Below, one piece after another: positions 1 through 12,664 of a DNA stretch of 64,000 nt. The first letter of the stretch is position 1, and the number at the start of each line of letters is the position of its first letter. This DNA comes from Absidia repens (lineage: Eukaryota > Mucoromycota > Mucoromycetes > Mucorales > Cunninghamellaceae), in NCBI GenBank assembly GCA_002105175.1, contig MCGE01000001.1, positions 62,001 through 126,000 on the forward strand. The letters are read 5' to 3'. A program made the position numbers and the translations under genes. The notes below the pieces were generated by a model. That model ran no database searches, had not been told where the DNA came from, and saw only the letters and a list, made by a program, of their open reading frames with translations.

Positions 1-2593
1 GTGAATGGGATGGGTGAGAGTGGTGCCGTTGCCGCGTATCGCTATTGATGGCGGTGATTTGTTGCTGTTGTTGTTGTTCATTGCCGCCATGGTTGTCACA
101 TCACGGCAAATGGTCTGTACACTTTTTTCGATTTCATAAATACATTCTTCCAGGCGTCGATACGTTGATTTGATCAGGGAGATGGGGAGGTCACTATTTG
201 TAATAGTTTGAGAGGCAATAAATAGTAAACCCATAGCGTTGTAAATAGCTTGTCTAGCCGGGTATCCTTTTGTTGTCAAGTTGGAGTGATCATTATTGTT
301 GCCAGGGACAATGTTGATATTCCGACTGGAACCACGCCGTTGCTGATGTTGTTGAAGGTGGTGAGGTGGTAAATCATCAACTGCGTTCAAAAATTGACTA
401 GCTGTATTGGACAAATTTCTGAATTGTGCGACAAGGAGAGGCGCTGTGGTCTTGACCATACTTGGAGCAGAAGCTTGATCGTCCAAAGAAGAGAATGCAT
501 TGTGGACACTTTCCATAAAAGAAGACATAGCACCACGGATATTATCAGCAAGCACCAAGAGTGTAGTGGATGGATCAGGTCTGTTGCCATTTGCCAGATT
601 GGAAGTCGCAATACGCCATCGATGACCGTTTGATAACGAAGAAGACGATGTAGAAGAGGAAGAAGTCGATGAAGAAAGCGACAATGGACCACCGGTACCA
701 TTATTGAGATCCTGTATGACTAATCGAGGCTTGTCGTCATAAATATCCAGTCGTGAATCCTGTGCCGCCGATAGGAAATTCCGTACATCAACCAAGAGCT
801 GATCTGCATCCATTTGAAGCTTGTGCAATGCATCATCCTGTGACCACGTACCAGAAGCCGCCTTTGTTGACAAGACTGTTTTTGCCAGAGAAGCAAGCAG
901 AGCTCGGTGATAGACGCGAAGAGGTTTATTGCATTTGAGATGAGGTGAGCTTTCCTTGTCGACAGTGTTGGAGACATAAAGCATAAGACGAATTCGGTGT
1001 ACTACCATAGCTACATCATCCCGAAGTAAAGCAACTTGTCCTTGTTTGATCGAGTTTTTGAGGGCGTGGATGGCATGGGCGATCAGTGTTGATATTTGGT
1101 TCCAGGTAAGTGGTTGGTTTTCTTGCCGATTTTCCAAACTAGCATTTGTTGCGGCATCATGGGTTCGCTGTGTATTGATGATGTTCTTTATAAAAAAAAA
1201 CAACATAAAGTAGATCAATACTATAGTCCCTCACTCATCACCACACCTTCTTTTCATCTCCTCTATAAAAAGATATGAATTTTTTTCAACTTACCAAATT
1301 TCCGGTTTGAGGGTCAATTTGATCCAGATTCCAAGTAGTTTCATCAGTAAGAAGGTTGCAAAAGTAAACACGACCTTTTGTATCGACCTTTCGTACCCAA
1401 TGCGGTGGTAGAGGTATTTCGTCCGTTATAAGAGGATTAGTGGTGTGGAATGTCGATGTTGGCGTGGGAGAAGATGAGGCAGTAGAAACAGGATGATAAA
1501 TAGTAGCGTTGTTGTCGATAGGAGTGGAACCCATGTTTACATTGGTATTTCTAATTGTAGCGACATCATGTCGTGGAGAAGGAGACATCATCATAGGAGT
1601 TGTGGATGACGGAGGTAAGCTGGGATTGTCAAATTGGGCATCTGCTGGTAACGAATATCGCATTTCCTTGGTTATCACATTGTAATAGTATACTTCAGAT
1701 CCATCTTCTGTTGTTTGAAGAATCCAGTTCGATTTTGTTGGCATTGTCTGCTGCTGTTGCTGATGGTGGTGGTGTTGTTGTTGTTGCTGTTGTTGTAGGA
1801 GGATGTCATCACGATTCAACCGGTGTACCATATCGTCGTTGTCGTTGTCGTTGTCGTTGGCGATATCAGGACAAACTCGTGATGGTTGTCTTGTTGAATC
1901 TTGTTGCTGTGATTTTAAACCAGTGGAAGATTGATCCTAGAATAAATGAAAATCGTATAAAAAGATAGAAAAAAAGAAAGAGAGGATAAAAAAAAAAAAG
2001 ATAAGAAGGAGAAACATAAAAAAAAGGAGATGAGTCGATGATGTATGATACAACCGTTTTGTGCCTTTTTCGCATGACTTACCAAAGATGAAGGGACTAA
2101 GCCAGCGTCCATTTCCATAGTAAGATCAATTGGATGATGCATATCAGTAATAATTTCTTCAACATAATTGCTTGGGAACCAGCCTCTTCTGCCATTGCAC
2201 CTAAAGGCCCAGCATATTTGCATCAACATACATCCATCAAGAGACAATCCAACACCAAGAGATATATCAGTGAAAAAAAAAAAGAAAGAAAGAGCGGTGA
2301 GTAACCAAAAAAGATGGGTTTGTCCGTAAAATGTTATAGTTGTCGAAGAGAAGAAGGAGGGGGGGGGTGATTGAGGGAGAAGAGAGGGGCGGGTACGGTG
2401 TGCGTGTATGTGTATGTCACAAAGATAGCTTATTTTAATATTTGCTTTTGCCTTACCATCCGTCCCACCAGCCAGATTCGAGTTTTGCTAATACATGAAT
2501 GACATCACCTTGGCGAAAAGACAACGATGCGGGATCCGTCGAGGTATAAGCATACAGGCCTTGAACACTACAAAGAGGATCGTTGAGTTCCAT
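1..2593 (-). CDS. SH3-WW Ras guanine-nucleotide exchange factor, Cdc25-like (3' part outside window)
   Basis: Four exons read on the minus strand: 2593-2457, 2200-2083, 1936-1295 and 1167-1. Frame holds through every junction and is still open at base 1, so at least 688 residues are present and the C-terminus is missing. An SH3 domain lies at about residues 9-62 (ESGWWDGW, then GWFPSNYVEE across intron 1). A polyQ/H stretch follows, then two WW-like modules near residues 156-182 (WILQTTEDGSEVYYYN) and 262-295 (LPPHWVRKV ... TTWNLD). The last exon carries a helical region (VLSTKAASGTW, DADQLLVDV) of the kind that precedes REM/RasGEF domains in fungal Cdc25/Bud5-type proteins. Such proteins load GTP on Ras at membranes. 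The catalytic domain would lie beyond the window edge, so the RasGEF call is inference. Another SH3-WW scaffold is the alternative. Confidence 0.72.
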
Positions 2594-3239
2594 TTTGGTG
2601 ACTTGTGGTAAAAAATAAAGGAGTTTGCGCGATGTTGGTGTATTAAAGGTATGCGTATTTAATATTGAGAATGTTGATTCAGGTTGGGAAAAGGGATGTC
2701 AGCCAAAAAAAAAAGGAACTTCGGGCTTCCCCTTTTAAAAAAAGGTAATGGGTTTTGCAGAAAAAAGGCGTATAAAGTTGACTATAGCAAACAACGGTAT
2801 AATAATAATAAAAAAAGGTACGGTGAGGGGTTCAATCGAGACACCACCTTTTTTTAAAAGTAAAATAAAATAAAAGGAGAAAGGATGGGGTGGGGGATGA
2901 TGAAGGGTTTTGAGGGAGTAAAGGGAAGAAGAAGACAAAGAATTTTTGAGTTTCTTTTTTTTTTAGTTTCATGTTTTTGCCCCACTCAATTTGTCTGCAC
3001 CCAAAACTCAGGGTGATACAGACCGAAAAAGGAATCACCAAGAATAAACTTAAATAAAACAAGCCATTTATTCCACAAAAACCAACAGTATTCTTTATTA
3101 ATTAAATAAAATATAATGAATAAAATAAGTAATACAAATAATAATAACAAAGATGCAATAAGCTATGACCAAAACAGGGTCGCCTGCGACGATGGAGGGG
3201 TTGAGATTGAGAGAAGAAAGAAAGTAGATTGATCCATTG
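2594..3239. other. Intergenic, between RasGEF 5' end and CDS1 3' end
   Basis: AT-rich with A and T runs. It should contain the promoter of the minus-strand SH3-WW gene and the 3' UTR of CDP-diacylglycerol synthase (AATAAA-like strings near 3090-3130 on either strand). No convincing ORF with codon structure was seen. Confidence 0.5.
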
Positions 3240-5092
3240 TTATTGTTCAAACACCGCCTTGGCCGCTTCCGTCAGAGCACCAGTACTACAGTTTTCCATC
3301 ACACTTGCGTCCAGAATTCCTTGATTCACAAAGTACGTCAAGAATCTTTCCAGTAATTCCAATTGGTCTTTTAAAGGGAGCCCATTGATCACTGTACCAA
3401 GAATAGACCCAACCGATAAATTGTAAGTCTAAAAACAAATATTAATCATCTATAATATCTACACACATTATCACTTTCTTTACCTTGATAAAACTTTGAT
3501 AGTACATAAAAGAGAAGAGCCCCATAAAAAATTGACAGTCCATGCGATCAGTCATACCACCATGCCCCGGTATACTATTGCCAAAGTCTTTGACATCGAA
3601 TGCTCGTTTCACACCACTGGCAAAGAAGCCGCCAAAAGGCGCGATCAAAGAAGCGAAGCAGGCCATCACTATAGCATGAAGTTGTACCGGTGCAATCCAT
3701 ACTTGAGTAACATTTTGCTTGAACTAAAAAAGAAGAGAATATTTTCACTAAATACATATATCACTTCTATCCCTGTAGCTATAATCTTACCACATATCTA
3801 ATAGCCAGTGACCAAGTTTCCGGCAAGTTCCAAGGTACAACAATAAATACAGGGTTCTTAAGGTCACATGAAATGCCGGACCATGCTGAAGTTGAAAGAT
3901 CCTACATAATCACACGCAAAGACATATTAATTTTTTAATATTTGTCGCCCCTTTAATCATGCCCTCCCTTCCTTCCTCTTTACCTTGACAGGACATATCA
4001 TATAGTCCCAACGCATCAACAGACTAGCCCACTATTAATGTCGAAATAAAAAGCTTTAGTAACATGATACCTCTTTTCAATGATCATTTTACCAAGAATC
4101 CAAAGACAAGAGTACAAATCCATGCACCAACAAATCCTTCTACCGTTTTCTTTGGCGAAAGCTGAATCAATTGAGTACGTCCCCAGAAGAAACCACACAC
4201 ATAGGCGAAGATATCATTGCAAATCACCAAAGAAGTTGGTAAAACAACCTAAAGAATATCATATGAATATTTTTAGACCTCAGGTCCTCTTCCATACCTC
4301 TTTCTATTTTATCTATCACGAGATTGGTCATCCTCCTCACATTTCTTACCATATTAATCCTTCCAGAATATTATTGACGATAAAATGACTTTGAAAGACG
4401 ATGAGTAACAAGGCCATATGAGTCCATCCATATTGTGCAAATTGGCGTTTGTATAATCCTTTCCGCAAATTCATCACGAAAAAGACAAATCCTACGATAA
4501 TGGTATATTGCCAAAAAAAGAAAAACATTGAGCTACTGTCATATGATATCCGCCATCTCTACTTACCAATGGTATAGAGAATAAAACTAATAAACCGGTG
4601 ATGAGTAGCAAATGGCAATAAAAATGCATCCACCAGTACAATTTGTTCAAAGTAGTAAATAATAGATTCACCGTAAAGGAAGTATGTCGTGGTCACCAAG
4701 TAGTACCTATTTTGGTCAATAAACACAAAAGGATTGAGTTCCCTTATACATAACTTTTACTTCTATTTTCTCCTAACTTACCAGCTCATTGTCTTGAACC
4801 ATTTAACATTGCGTTCTTTCGCAGGTCCATCCGCAATTTGTACTACTTCATTGTAAACGATAGTTTGAATCATAATGACCATAAGAATGACCCAAATATG
4901 TCCAGAAGCCAGAATGGTGAAAAAGGTACCAATCATCATGAAGGTCGTAATAGTCCGGAGCCACCAGTTCTTCCATTTTTTGTTTGCGGGTTCAGCAGCC
5001 AAAAGAATAGGTGCAATAGATTCCCCTTGCTTTTTTTCCACCGACTGTTGTTGCTGTTGATGCTTTGCTGGTGATGATTGCCGCTTGCCCAT
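3240..5092 (-). CDS. CDS1: Phosphatidate cytidylyltransferase (CDP-diacylglycerol synthase)
   Basis: Makes CDP-diacylglycerol from phosphatidic acid and CTP in the ER membrane, the precursor of PI, PS and cardiolipin. Eight exons on the minus strand: 5092-4782, 4706-4567, 4491-4350, 4248-4093, 4031-3984, 3901-3791, 3723-3484 and 3428-3240, about 445 residues, normal for the eukaryotic family. The CTP-transferase signature is plain in exon 7 ([18 protein letters not shown], then HGGMTDRMD). A charged, Q-rich N-terminus precedes several hydrophobic segments, and [12 protein letters not shown] and [10 protein letters not shown] are family-typical. All junctions keep frame except exon 3/4. There a canonical donor and acceptor give ATATG|GTTGTT, one base short of the expected Trp-Val-Val-Leu-Pro. 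The gene therefore carries a one-base deletion, an assembly error or an unusual splice (see findings). Confidence 0.92.
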
Positions 5093-6661
5093 GATATGTG
5101 AAAAAAAAAAAAAAAAAATTAGGGGGAAGAAAAAAAAAATGCGAACTCAAAAAAAGTTTATTTATTTTTGAGTGGGGAGATTGTAAAGCATGTGAAATAC
5201 GCGGAGTTGATATGCAAACCATGCCAAAAAAAAAGGGTCCTGCCCAACAAAAATGAAAAATACACAATAAGTATGATTTTTCCTTTTGTGGCGATGTCGT
5301 TGAAAATCTGGTTATATTATCACAGACCCTCGATCTTGTAATTTTACGGGCTGTATTCTTGTTCATTGGACGAAAAAAAGGAAATTCATAGAAAAAAACA
5401 CATCTGCATATTTCCTAGACCTTTTTTTGGAGGGCATTATCAAAATTGCCTAGCCACCGTGGAAGAAATATTGTATACTACAAATGTATTTTTTGGAAAT
5501 GTGACACAGCACAAGAGATGAAGTTTCAACTGCAATAAATCAACCTGATCACCAGTTTAGTTCTGCAATAATATACCGCAAAAAAATGGCATATAGATTT
5601 ACCAAAATATCATTTTTTGTAGTTGTAGTGTCAGTTCTGCAAACAAAAAAGGTCTAATTTATTGTTATTGGTTTTCAGTGAACATAAAATAAAAAGTCCT
5701 TTGTAAAAGATATCGTAATGAACTGACTTGGTAAGCCCCTTTTTGATATATATATATATCTATGATAAATAAAAAAGAACTAAATGTTGAATATTGCGAT
5801 ATAAAGTATATTATAACTACGCTACCACAATTGAGGTAATGCCGAAATAGCAAACTAACGAATAGACTAAAAACTAAATTATAGCGAGAATAGACAAGGT
5901 CTGAAATTCGGCCAGATCCCAATATCCACCACCACCACCAACACCAATGCCAACACCATGGGTCCAGTTCTGGAGTCAAACGAGGTCATTCCATAATTGA
6001 TAGACAAGACATAGCTCCCAATGCGGGAGATAGACATAGGGAGATAAAATGCATTCAGTATACTTCATTTTCAATATCTTTGCCTTCTATTCATATTGTT
6101 TTCTTACATTCAAAAGGTGTAGCACCTTCATATAAAGCACCTGGGAATCAGACAGCAAGTCAAATACGCCAAATCTACCAGGTCTAAAAATGATGGACAC
6201 GTTATCATTAGTCTCGGAAATGTATCGGAGATCAATTTAGGCAACAATGATAATCATCCAGTGAATACTGTACCACAGGTTATAATGGTAGTGCTTTAGT
6301 TTTAAATGTTGAAGACAAAATATTTCAAGACTAAAAGCCTTTTTTATTATTGGGTAAAAAGCAAGGGTCATGGGAAGCGAAGGGGAGTTAACAGAAAATA
6401 GGAGACGGAGTAGAAAAATAAATGGTATATCAAAAAGTAGAGCACGAAATTGCCTTTTTGATGCAAATAAAAGTAAAGTAAACTAGAGTATTAAAGGGGA
6501 AAATAATTACCACTATTGTATAATATATATATACATATATATATAGGAGAAGTTACTCTAAGCCAAAGCAGGGACAGATCTAAATAGGAAGAGGAGCCGT
6601 GAGTGTCATGAATGGTTTCTTTTTCTCCAAATAATCATTGCCCTCATCCTTTTTTATTCCA
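5093..6661. other. 1.6-kb intergenic region with a coding-like stretch at about 5890-6300
   Basis: AT-rich, including a (TA)n tract at 6525-6545 and poly-A near 5100. Most of it shows nothing. At 5890-6185 (+) there is an open frame with non-random composition (His/Gln-rich, then GVKRGHSIIDRQDIAPNAGD), and at about 6190-6300 a second plus frame. They are not joined by clear splice sites and no family was recognised. This could be a gene relic or an unannotated small gene. Confidence 0.3.
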
Positions 6662-8354
6662 TTACCTTGCAGAGGATTGATCAGTATTTGAAGGACTACC
6701 AGCAGTAGGAGCGACGGCGGCAGATTGAGCAGAACCTTTGATAGCCAGCAACTGTTTCGCACGGAAGGCTTCGTAATGGATCATGGCAGTTGTTTCAATT
6801 AGATCTTGCAAATGCGTACGGGTCAAAAAATTGCGTAGGTGGACAAATTCACAATGATTTTCATTTTCGACTATACAAAGTTGAGAAGAATAGTATCAGT
6901 AAGAATTGAATCTCCTATTACCTATACTAATATAGAAGCTCAACGGACCTCTATACAGTACTCCCTTTTTTTTTTTTGTTTTCTTGTTTTATTGTTTTTT
7001 GTTTCTTACCACTGATTATACCCCATCGTGTTTTACGTCCACGGACAGCTTTCCCATCAATGACAACATTTCGTTCAGATCCAATTACAGCAAAAGGAAT
7101 GAGTTCCTAAAACAATAAGAGTGTGAAACTGGGCGTATATATCATTTTCATTGTGACGCTATTCTTCTTACTCGAATGCTTTCGTTGAGGGTATGTTCTT
7201 GCTCATCGTATTCTTCGCTAGCATAAGGATACAAGTTGATATTATGGAAGTCCAACTCAGCTTTGATCTATTCACAAAGTAAGAAAAATTCATCTTTTCA
7301 GTTAGTGACAGTTACAATAAATCATGGCAACAGTTCCCTTTTTCGACTTACTCTTTGTCGAAAGGCTTCACGTTCCTCCAAGGTAAGAGAGTCTGATTTG
7401 GCGATAACAGGAACAACATTGACAACTTCAGAAAGTTTTTGGAGTACTACAATATCAATGGGTTTGAGGCTAGAGATGATAAATGGGAGGTCAATGAGTT
7501 TCTTCGATATATATTATTTTTATATATAATCAATGTACTTACGAATGACCAGAGGGAGTGACAAAGAAAAGACAGCAATGGATTCTTGTATCTTGAATAT
7601 AGCGTTCACGTTGAGCCGTCAGTTCTTTACGAAGATAAGCAGAGTGTTGATCCTTTATATACTTGATAATGGGTTCCCAGCTAATTAAACCAAATAGCAA
7701 GTTAGTTGATGCAATACAATGGTACAGAGTTTTTCTTGTATTACCAATTTTCATTATTTACTTGATCACCATAACCAGGTGTATCGACAATATTCAAACG
7801 TAGCCGTACACCATTTTCTTCGATAACTATTCACGACCCCGACAAAAAAGTAAAAGGTCAAAACATGCATGTATGCAAAAACTCAATAATAGTTGTAATA
7901 ATGATAAAACTTACGATGGGAAACGGCTTCAATCTCAGTAGTTTGACGAGACGGTTCGTCGGCTTCCAAGCGACCTTTGCTTTCAATAAGATGAGAGGCA
8001 AACAGAGTATTTACCAATGTGGATTTCCCCAGGCCAGATTGACCTATACATAAAATAACGGTAAATTGAGTAAATGTGCTTGTTGACCAGTAGCTCAAAA
8101 CGTTTTTTCTATTACCAACAACCATCACGTTAAACTGAAAACCCCTTTTAAGAGACTTCTTCTCAATTTGTTGAGTAATGGTGTCAAAACCAACATAAGA
8201 GTTCAACCCAGTCTACTCCGTACAAAAAAAAAAAAACAAAACAAAAACACACAAACATATATCCACATGCATGATAATATTGAGTACTGTGCCCAAAATA
8301 AAAATAATACAGTTCATATTTTACCTGTTGGGCTTCAGCAAATTCGGACGACAT
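6662..8354 (-). CDS. CDC10: Septin, Cdc10 group
   Basis: GTP-binding filament protein that assembles with other septins at septa and bud or branch necks. Nine exons on the minus strand (8354-8325, 8212-8116, 8043-7915, 7826-7745, 7680-7543, 7469-7352, 7267-7172, 7106-7010 and 6870-6662), all frame-consistent, 331 residues. Visible landmarks are the P-loop GQSGLGKST, the G3 motif DTPGYGD, the G4 motif AKSD, and the septin unique element around TRWGIISVENENHCEF. The tail LRNFLTRTHLQDLIETT followed by a short C-terminus without coiled coil is typical of the Cdc10 (SEPT9/7-independent short) group rather than Cdc3/11/12. Start chosen at 8354 because exon 1 is only ten codons and opens directly into a GTAAAA donor. 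It diverges from the TBC gene across a 600-bp promoter region. Confidence 0.93.
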
Positions 8355-8956
8355 TGATATACAAAAGTGAAAAGGGTTGGGAAGAGATGATGAAGTGACA
8401 AAAAGTTTAAAGAAAAATTTGATTTCATCGCCAATCAGGGGAAAAATCAATTTTACGCAATATTCAATTTCCGCTCATGGCAGATCAGGATCAACATATA
8501 CGTTTTTTTTGTGATATATCAGGGGAGCCTTTGTCTCCATTTTTTTTTTATCTTGGTATTATGGCCAACATCAGTGTTGTGTCAGGAACAAGTGATTTGA
8601 TTTAAAGTTTAAATAAAAATATACCCTAGGGTCCAATAGGACGTTTTGTATAATCAATTAATTAACAAAAGTACCATGGAAGAAGTAAAAAAGAATGGAA
8701 GCACGGCGCAATGCAGTATTCTGTCTCTATTTCACCATTCCATTAATCATAGAAATGTATTCATATACATTTTATGAATAAAAAAAATGCTTACTTGACC
8801 GAAATTAGGAAAAATAATTTAATGCAAAATAAAGAATAATAGGGGAGGGGGGCGCGAAGGGTTAAGAGATCAATTTTAACTTCCGACTTGCAATAAAAAT
8901 GAAGCTTTGTAAAAATTGAACTTCTTTTCCTTGACCTCTGTTTTTCATACGACAAC
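8355..8956. promoter_or_regulatory. Divergent promoter region, CDC10 (-) and TBC gene (+)
   Basis: Non-coding, AT-rich 0.6 kb between two divergent start codons. It contains short T runs near 8500 and 8550 and a G-rich patch near 8845-8855. No recognised binding site was assigned. Confidence 0.4.
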
Positions 8957-10769
8957 ATGACTGAAGCAGGGCAAAATACAGCACCGCCGATAGATATTTT
9001 ACAAAATTCTCACTCGAATATTTCTTCTGACACTGAATTCACCGATATTACTTCTCAATCCCTGCGTACCACTCAAACGGAACTATCATCTGTTTCACGA
9101 ATGGCTGCCACTACCGCTACAACTGCGTACTCAGCAGACATGGATTTACAAAAGAAATACCTTTTACATCGACCTAATATTGCCGCTGAAATGGAAAAAT
9201 GGTATGCCATGACTGATAGGTAAGACTAATCAAATATCTCGGAACTATATAAAGACAAAGACCTGAACTGAATTTTTTCTGATATATGTATATGATAACA
9301 GATATGGCTTTATTGATGAGGACTTCACTGAACCTACCGAAAAGTAAGCAAAACAACCTCTCTTCTATTTATTATTTACTTTTTATTTTTATTTTTATGT
9401 GTATATAGGCAAAAACAAAGAGAAGTTGACCGCGCCACAAAATGGGCTGGAATGGTGAAAGAAAAACAGATTGATGGAACACATGATTTTACATTTAGTA
9501 ATAAGGTAAGTAAAAACCATGGGACCGAGGGTACATGTTTACATATATCATATCTATTGATTCATATTTCTCTAGTTAGTCAAGCGTGTTTATAAAGGGA
9601 TACCTGATTGTTGGCGACGGGACGTCTGGTAATTTATGATGAACACATTACGATGGCTGGATTCTTCCTATATTAACTTATTTCATCATATAGGTATTAC
9701 TTGTGCACTGATCAACTACAACAAACCAAGCGTGATTATACACTTAAGGCCCGGTATGCAACATTATTACATCAAACTACTTCAAACGAACGACAAATTG
9801 ACTTGGACATCCCTAGAACCATGCACGGGCACATCATGTTTCGACAACGATATGGATCTGGGTATGTTACAGATAAAATATCATTCACTTTTCTTGTCCA
9901 TACTTAATATGTTTTTATTTGTCTATAAAAAAAAGACAGTGTGCACTATTCAATGTGCTCCGGGCATTTGCAGGTTATGATGAAGAAGTAGGCTACTGTC
10001 AAGGGATGGCCAATGTTGTTGCAATGCTTCTTATGTATTGTGAAGACGAGGTATCAAAAGAAAAAGAAAAAGAAAAAGAAAAACTAAATTCTCTAACTCG
10101 TCCATGCTTATTTTTATTTTTAAACAGAAAGCTTTTTTACTATTAGTTCATATGTTTGAACGTGACAACCTACATGATCTTTTTATCCCTGGTTTTCCCG
10201 CACTGATGGAAAGCTTTTATATACAAGAAAAACTACTCCTGTGTCTTGCTCCAAGTCTGGCAAATCATCTGGTAAAGATAGAAAAAGAAAGAAAACAATC
10301 AAAACTCACATTTATCTTGTATTCTGACAGTCTCGCATTGGTCTTACGAGTGATATGTTTGCAACTCGATGGTACATTACCCTTTTTACAGGCGGTGTTG
10401 TCCGATACCAAACACTACTTCGAATTTGGGATTTATACTTCTTGAACGGATTCGACATCTTTTACTGCACTGCTGTGGCATTGCTCATGAATCAGAAAGG
10501 TAATAAATTGGAACAAGGGAATTTCAGATGGCGAGAATAGAACGAGAATATATACATAGTGACTAACAACAATGCAATTACTTTTTTTTCTTCGCTTAGA
10601 TAATTTGCTGAAGTGTGACCTGGAGAGCGCATTGGCCTTTCTCGGTGGCACCTTATTTGTACCGGAAGATCAAATTATCAAACTCATTAAGAGACTTTAC
10701 GAAAAAACCAGAAACCACAATTATATCAGCAACTTCAAACGTCAATACAAACAAAGTATTAGCCTCTAG
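8957..10769 (+). CDS. TBC-domain Rab GTPase-activating protein
   Basis: Stimulates GTP hydrolysis by a Rab in vesicle traffic. Nine exons: 8957-9219, 9302-9343, 9409-9505, 9576-9628, 9694-9861, 9936-10050, 10128-10271, 10331-10499 and 10600-10769. Frame is kept throughout, giving 406 residues. The N-terminal 90 residues are Ser/Thr-rich. The TBC domain starts at IPDCWRRDVW. The arginine-finger motif (IDLDIPRT) and the glutamine-finger motif (GYCQGMANV) are both intact, so the protein should be catalytically competent. WDLYFLNGFDIFY marks the C-terminal half of the domain. It resembles TBC1D10/Evi5/Gyp-type proteins, but the Rab target cannot be read from sequence. Exon 6 acceptor was set at 9935 (AAAAG), not at the nearby ACAG, because only that keeps frame. 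Confidence 0.9.
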
Positions 10770-11404
10770 TCCTTCCTCCTCCCACCTCTTCCCATAATCT
10801 TATATATTACCTGTACACCATAGTCGATTACTATTACTATTAGTATTTTCATTATCATTAGCTATTATTGTCCATTGTATCAATCATTCCCCTTTTCTTT
10901 CATTGTCATTTGATCCCTCCTCTATTCCAATTTGCATATTAATTAACTAATAAACTATTACCGTATCGCTTTTTTTTATGATTATTATTTGATTTTGTTT
11001 ATAAACTAAATCGTGGTTGTTTTATGCTTGCTCATGCCACAATATTTGTAAGATTGTACCGAAGTGCATATTTGCAAACCCGGGAAAATTTTGACTAAAA
11101 TTATGACTATGCACATTGACATAAAAAAGAAAATACATACAGAAGAGGCAGGCACTACATGTTATGTATGACTGGATAGAAACTTTTGTCTGTGTATAGC
11201 ATAGTCCAATACATACAGCACTGCACTCTCGAGCACCTACCACTTCATAAAATATTTTATCATGGTACAGTAGGAACTATCAATAACGATATAAACGAGA
11301 AAACGAAATTGCATAGTCGTTGTGGGTAAAATATTCATTCTGATTATTATAGCAAGACAGCGGCCTTCTGCAGAACTGCAAATTCAGCGAGAGGTCGCAG
11401 AACT
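10770..11404. other. 3' region after the TBC gene
   Basis: AT-rich non-coding sequence with an AATAAA-like site near 10948 (taataaac) that may end the TBC transcript. Nothing else is recognised up to the repeat copy beginning near 11405. Confidence 0.4.
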
Positions 11405-12445
11405 ATTTCAAACCCCGCACGTGATGCTGATTTTTATGCTGGCCTCATGTTTTTATTTTTTTATTTTTCTTTCTTTTTTCTCTTCATCATTGTATCTTCT
11501 TTGAAGTTATGGTGATCTTAGATTAGTGTTAGGACTAGTTTAGAAGGGATTTCAGAACAGGGGTTACAACATGCATGGGGAAACCTTTTCGTTTTGGATC
11601 GAGAATCTACAACTACCGTTAGTTTAGTGTTAGTTTATCAAGCCTGTATCTATATCTGAATAAAACCTGTCTATTTTTATGTGCTCCAATAAACATTGTC
11701 TTCATAACTGTTTCTCATATTATGAACCATATATTTTTTCTTTGCCATCGCCCCTTTGGATTAATATTGGTCTTTACTGTACTTCAATAAAATATGATCC
11801 TTTAATCTTTCATATAATATACCAGTTGCCATTTTACAATCTTCACTTTATATTAATGTTGATTATTCTTCAATTCTCGGATTAATATTCCTCATACTTT
11901 CTTTAGCATATCCTTCCATTAAATCCTTTGTTATAATGAACCCCTCTCCTTCAGTTTTAGTACATGTCCACCAATAAGCTTCAATAAACTATGCCTTTCA
12001 TTGAAAATATAGACATACCAGATAATGAATATTGTCTCAATTGGAGTGTTCCATCAAATCATTTTCTTTATAATTCACCGTGCAAGGTCCTCCCCGTTTA
12101 AAGCCCCCAGGAACTGGTTCACTGTCATATAATACTTACTGTACACTAATCTTTAGCTTACCTATGACTACTGCCTCACGACGGTGTGGTTGACAGTTTA
12201 AAGTCAGTTAATATGAAACTTGTTCCTCGCCTGCTCTACTAATCATATTAATTAACCCAGGCATGCTGCTGCCTAGATATAATGTAGATATCTAACCATT
12301 TATTTCATACTAGTTTATTTTTGCATCTATGATAGAATAATAAATAAATAGTGATGCTCAAGGGATGCCTATTAAGGTGTAAAATGGTGAAGGCGTCGAA
12401 TCTTGATCAAGAACCACACTTCAACGTTCCTCTCCCTGACGTTTA
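11405..12445 (+). repeat. Dispersed repeat family, copy A
   Basis: Begins with TTTCAAACCCCGCACGTG near 11407, followed by a pyrimidine-rich stretch. The conserved core is at about 11521-11610 (GGACTAGTTTAGAAGGG, ATGCATGGGGAAACC). AATAAA-bearing motifs follow at about 11656, 11684, 11785 and 11980. The far end resembles copy B (GGTGTAAAAT ... GAAGG ... ACACTTCA near 12376-12425). No coding frame. Boundaries are approximate. Confidence 0.7.
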
Positions 12446-12664
12446 GTAAATAATTTTTTTGGATGTTTGAGAATACTTTGAAATTGAATATCAAAAAGTT
12501 GCAGCAATTAGATTTATTATATATTCTTGCTGAACTGTACCATAGTGCTTCGACCAGGGATCATCAAACTGACTGTTGTCGGAGTTTGATCGTGCAACAT
12601 CAATGACTCGCCCAGTCTTCCCTTTCTTTTTCCCTTTTTTTTTTTAATCTTGATCGAAAGTGAC

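Noticed and set aside
387..701. 104-residue minus ORF in the first kilobase
   Set aside because: It is an out-of-frame shadow of the long RasGEF exon, whose own frame is open from 1167 to 1 and has typical family motifs.
11679..11885. Small plus ORF in repeat copy A
   Set aside because: It is not conserved in frame in the other copies and has random composition.
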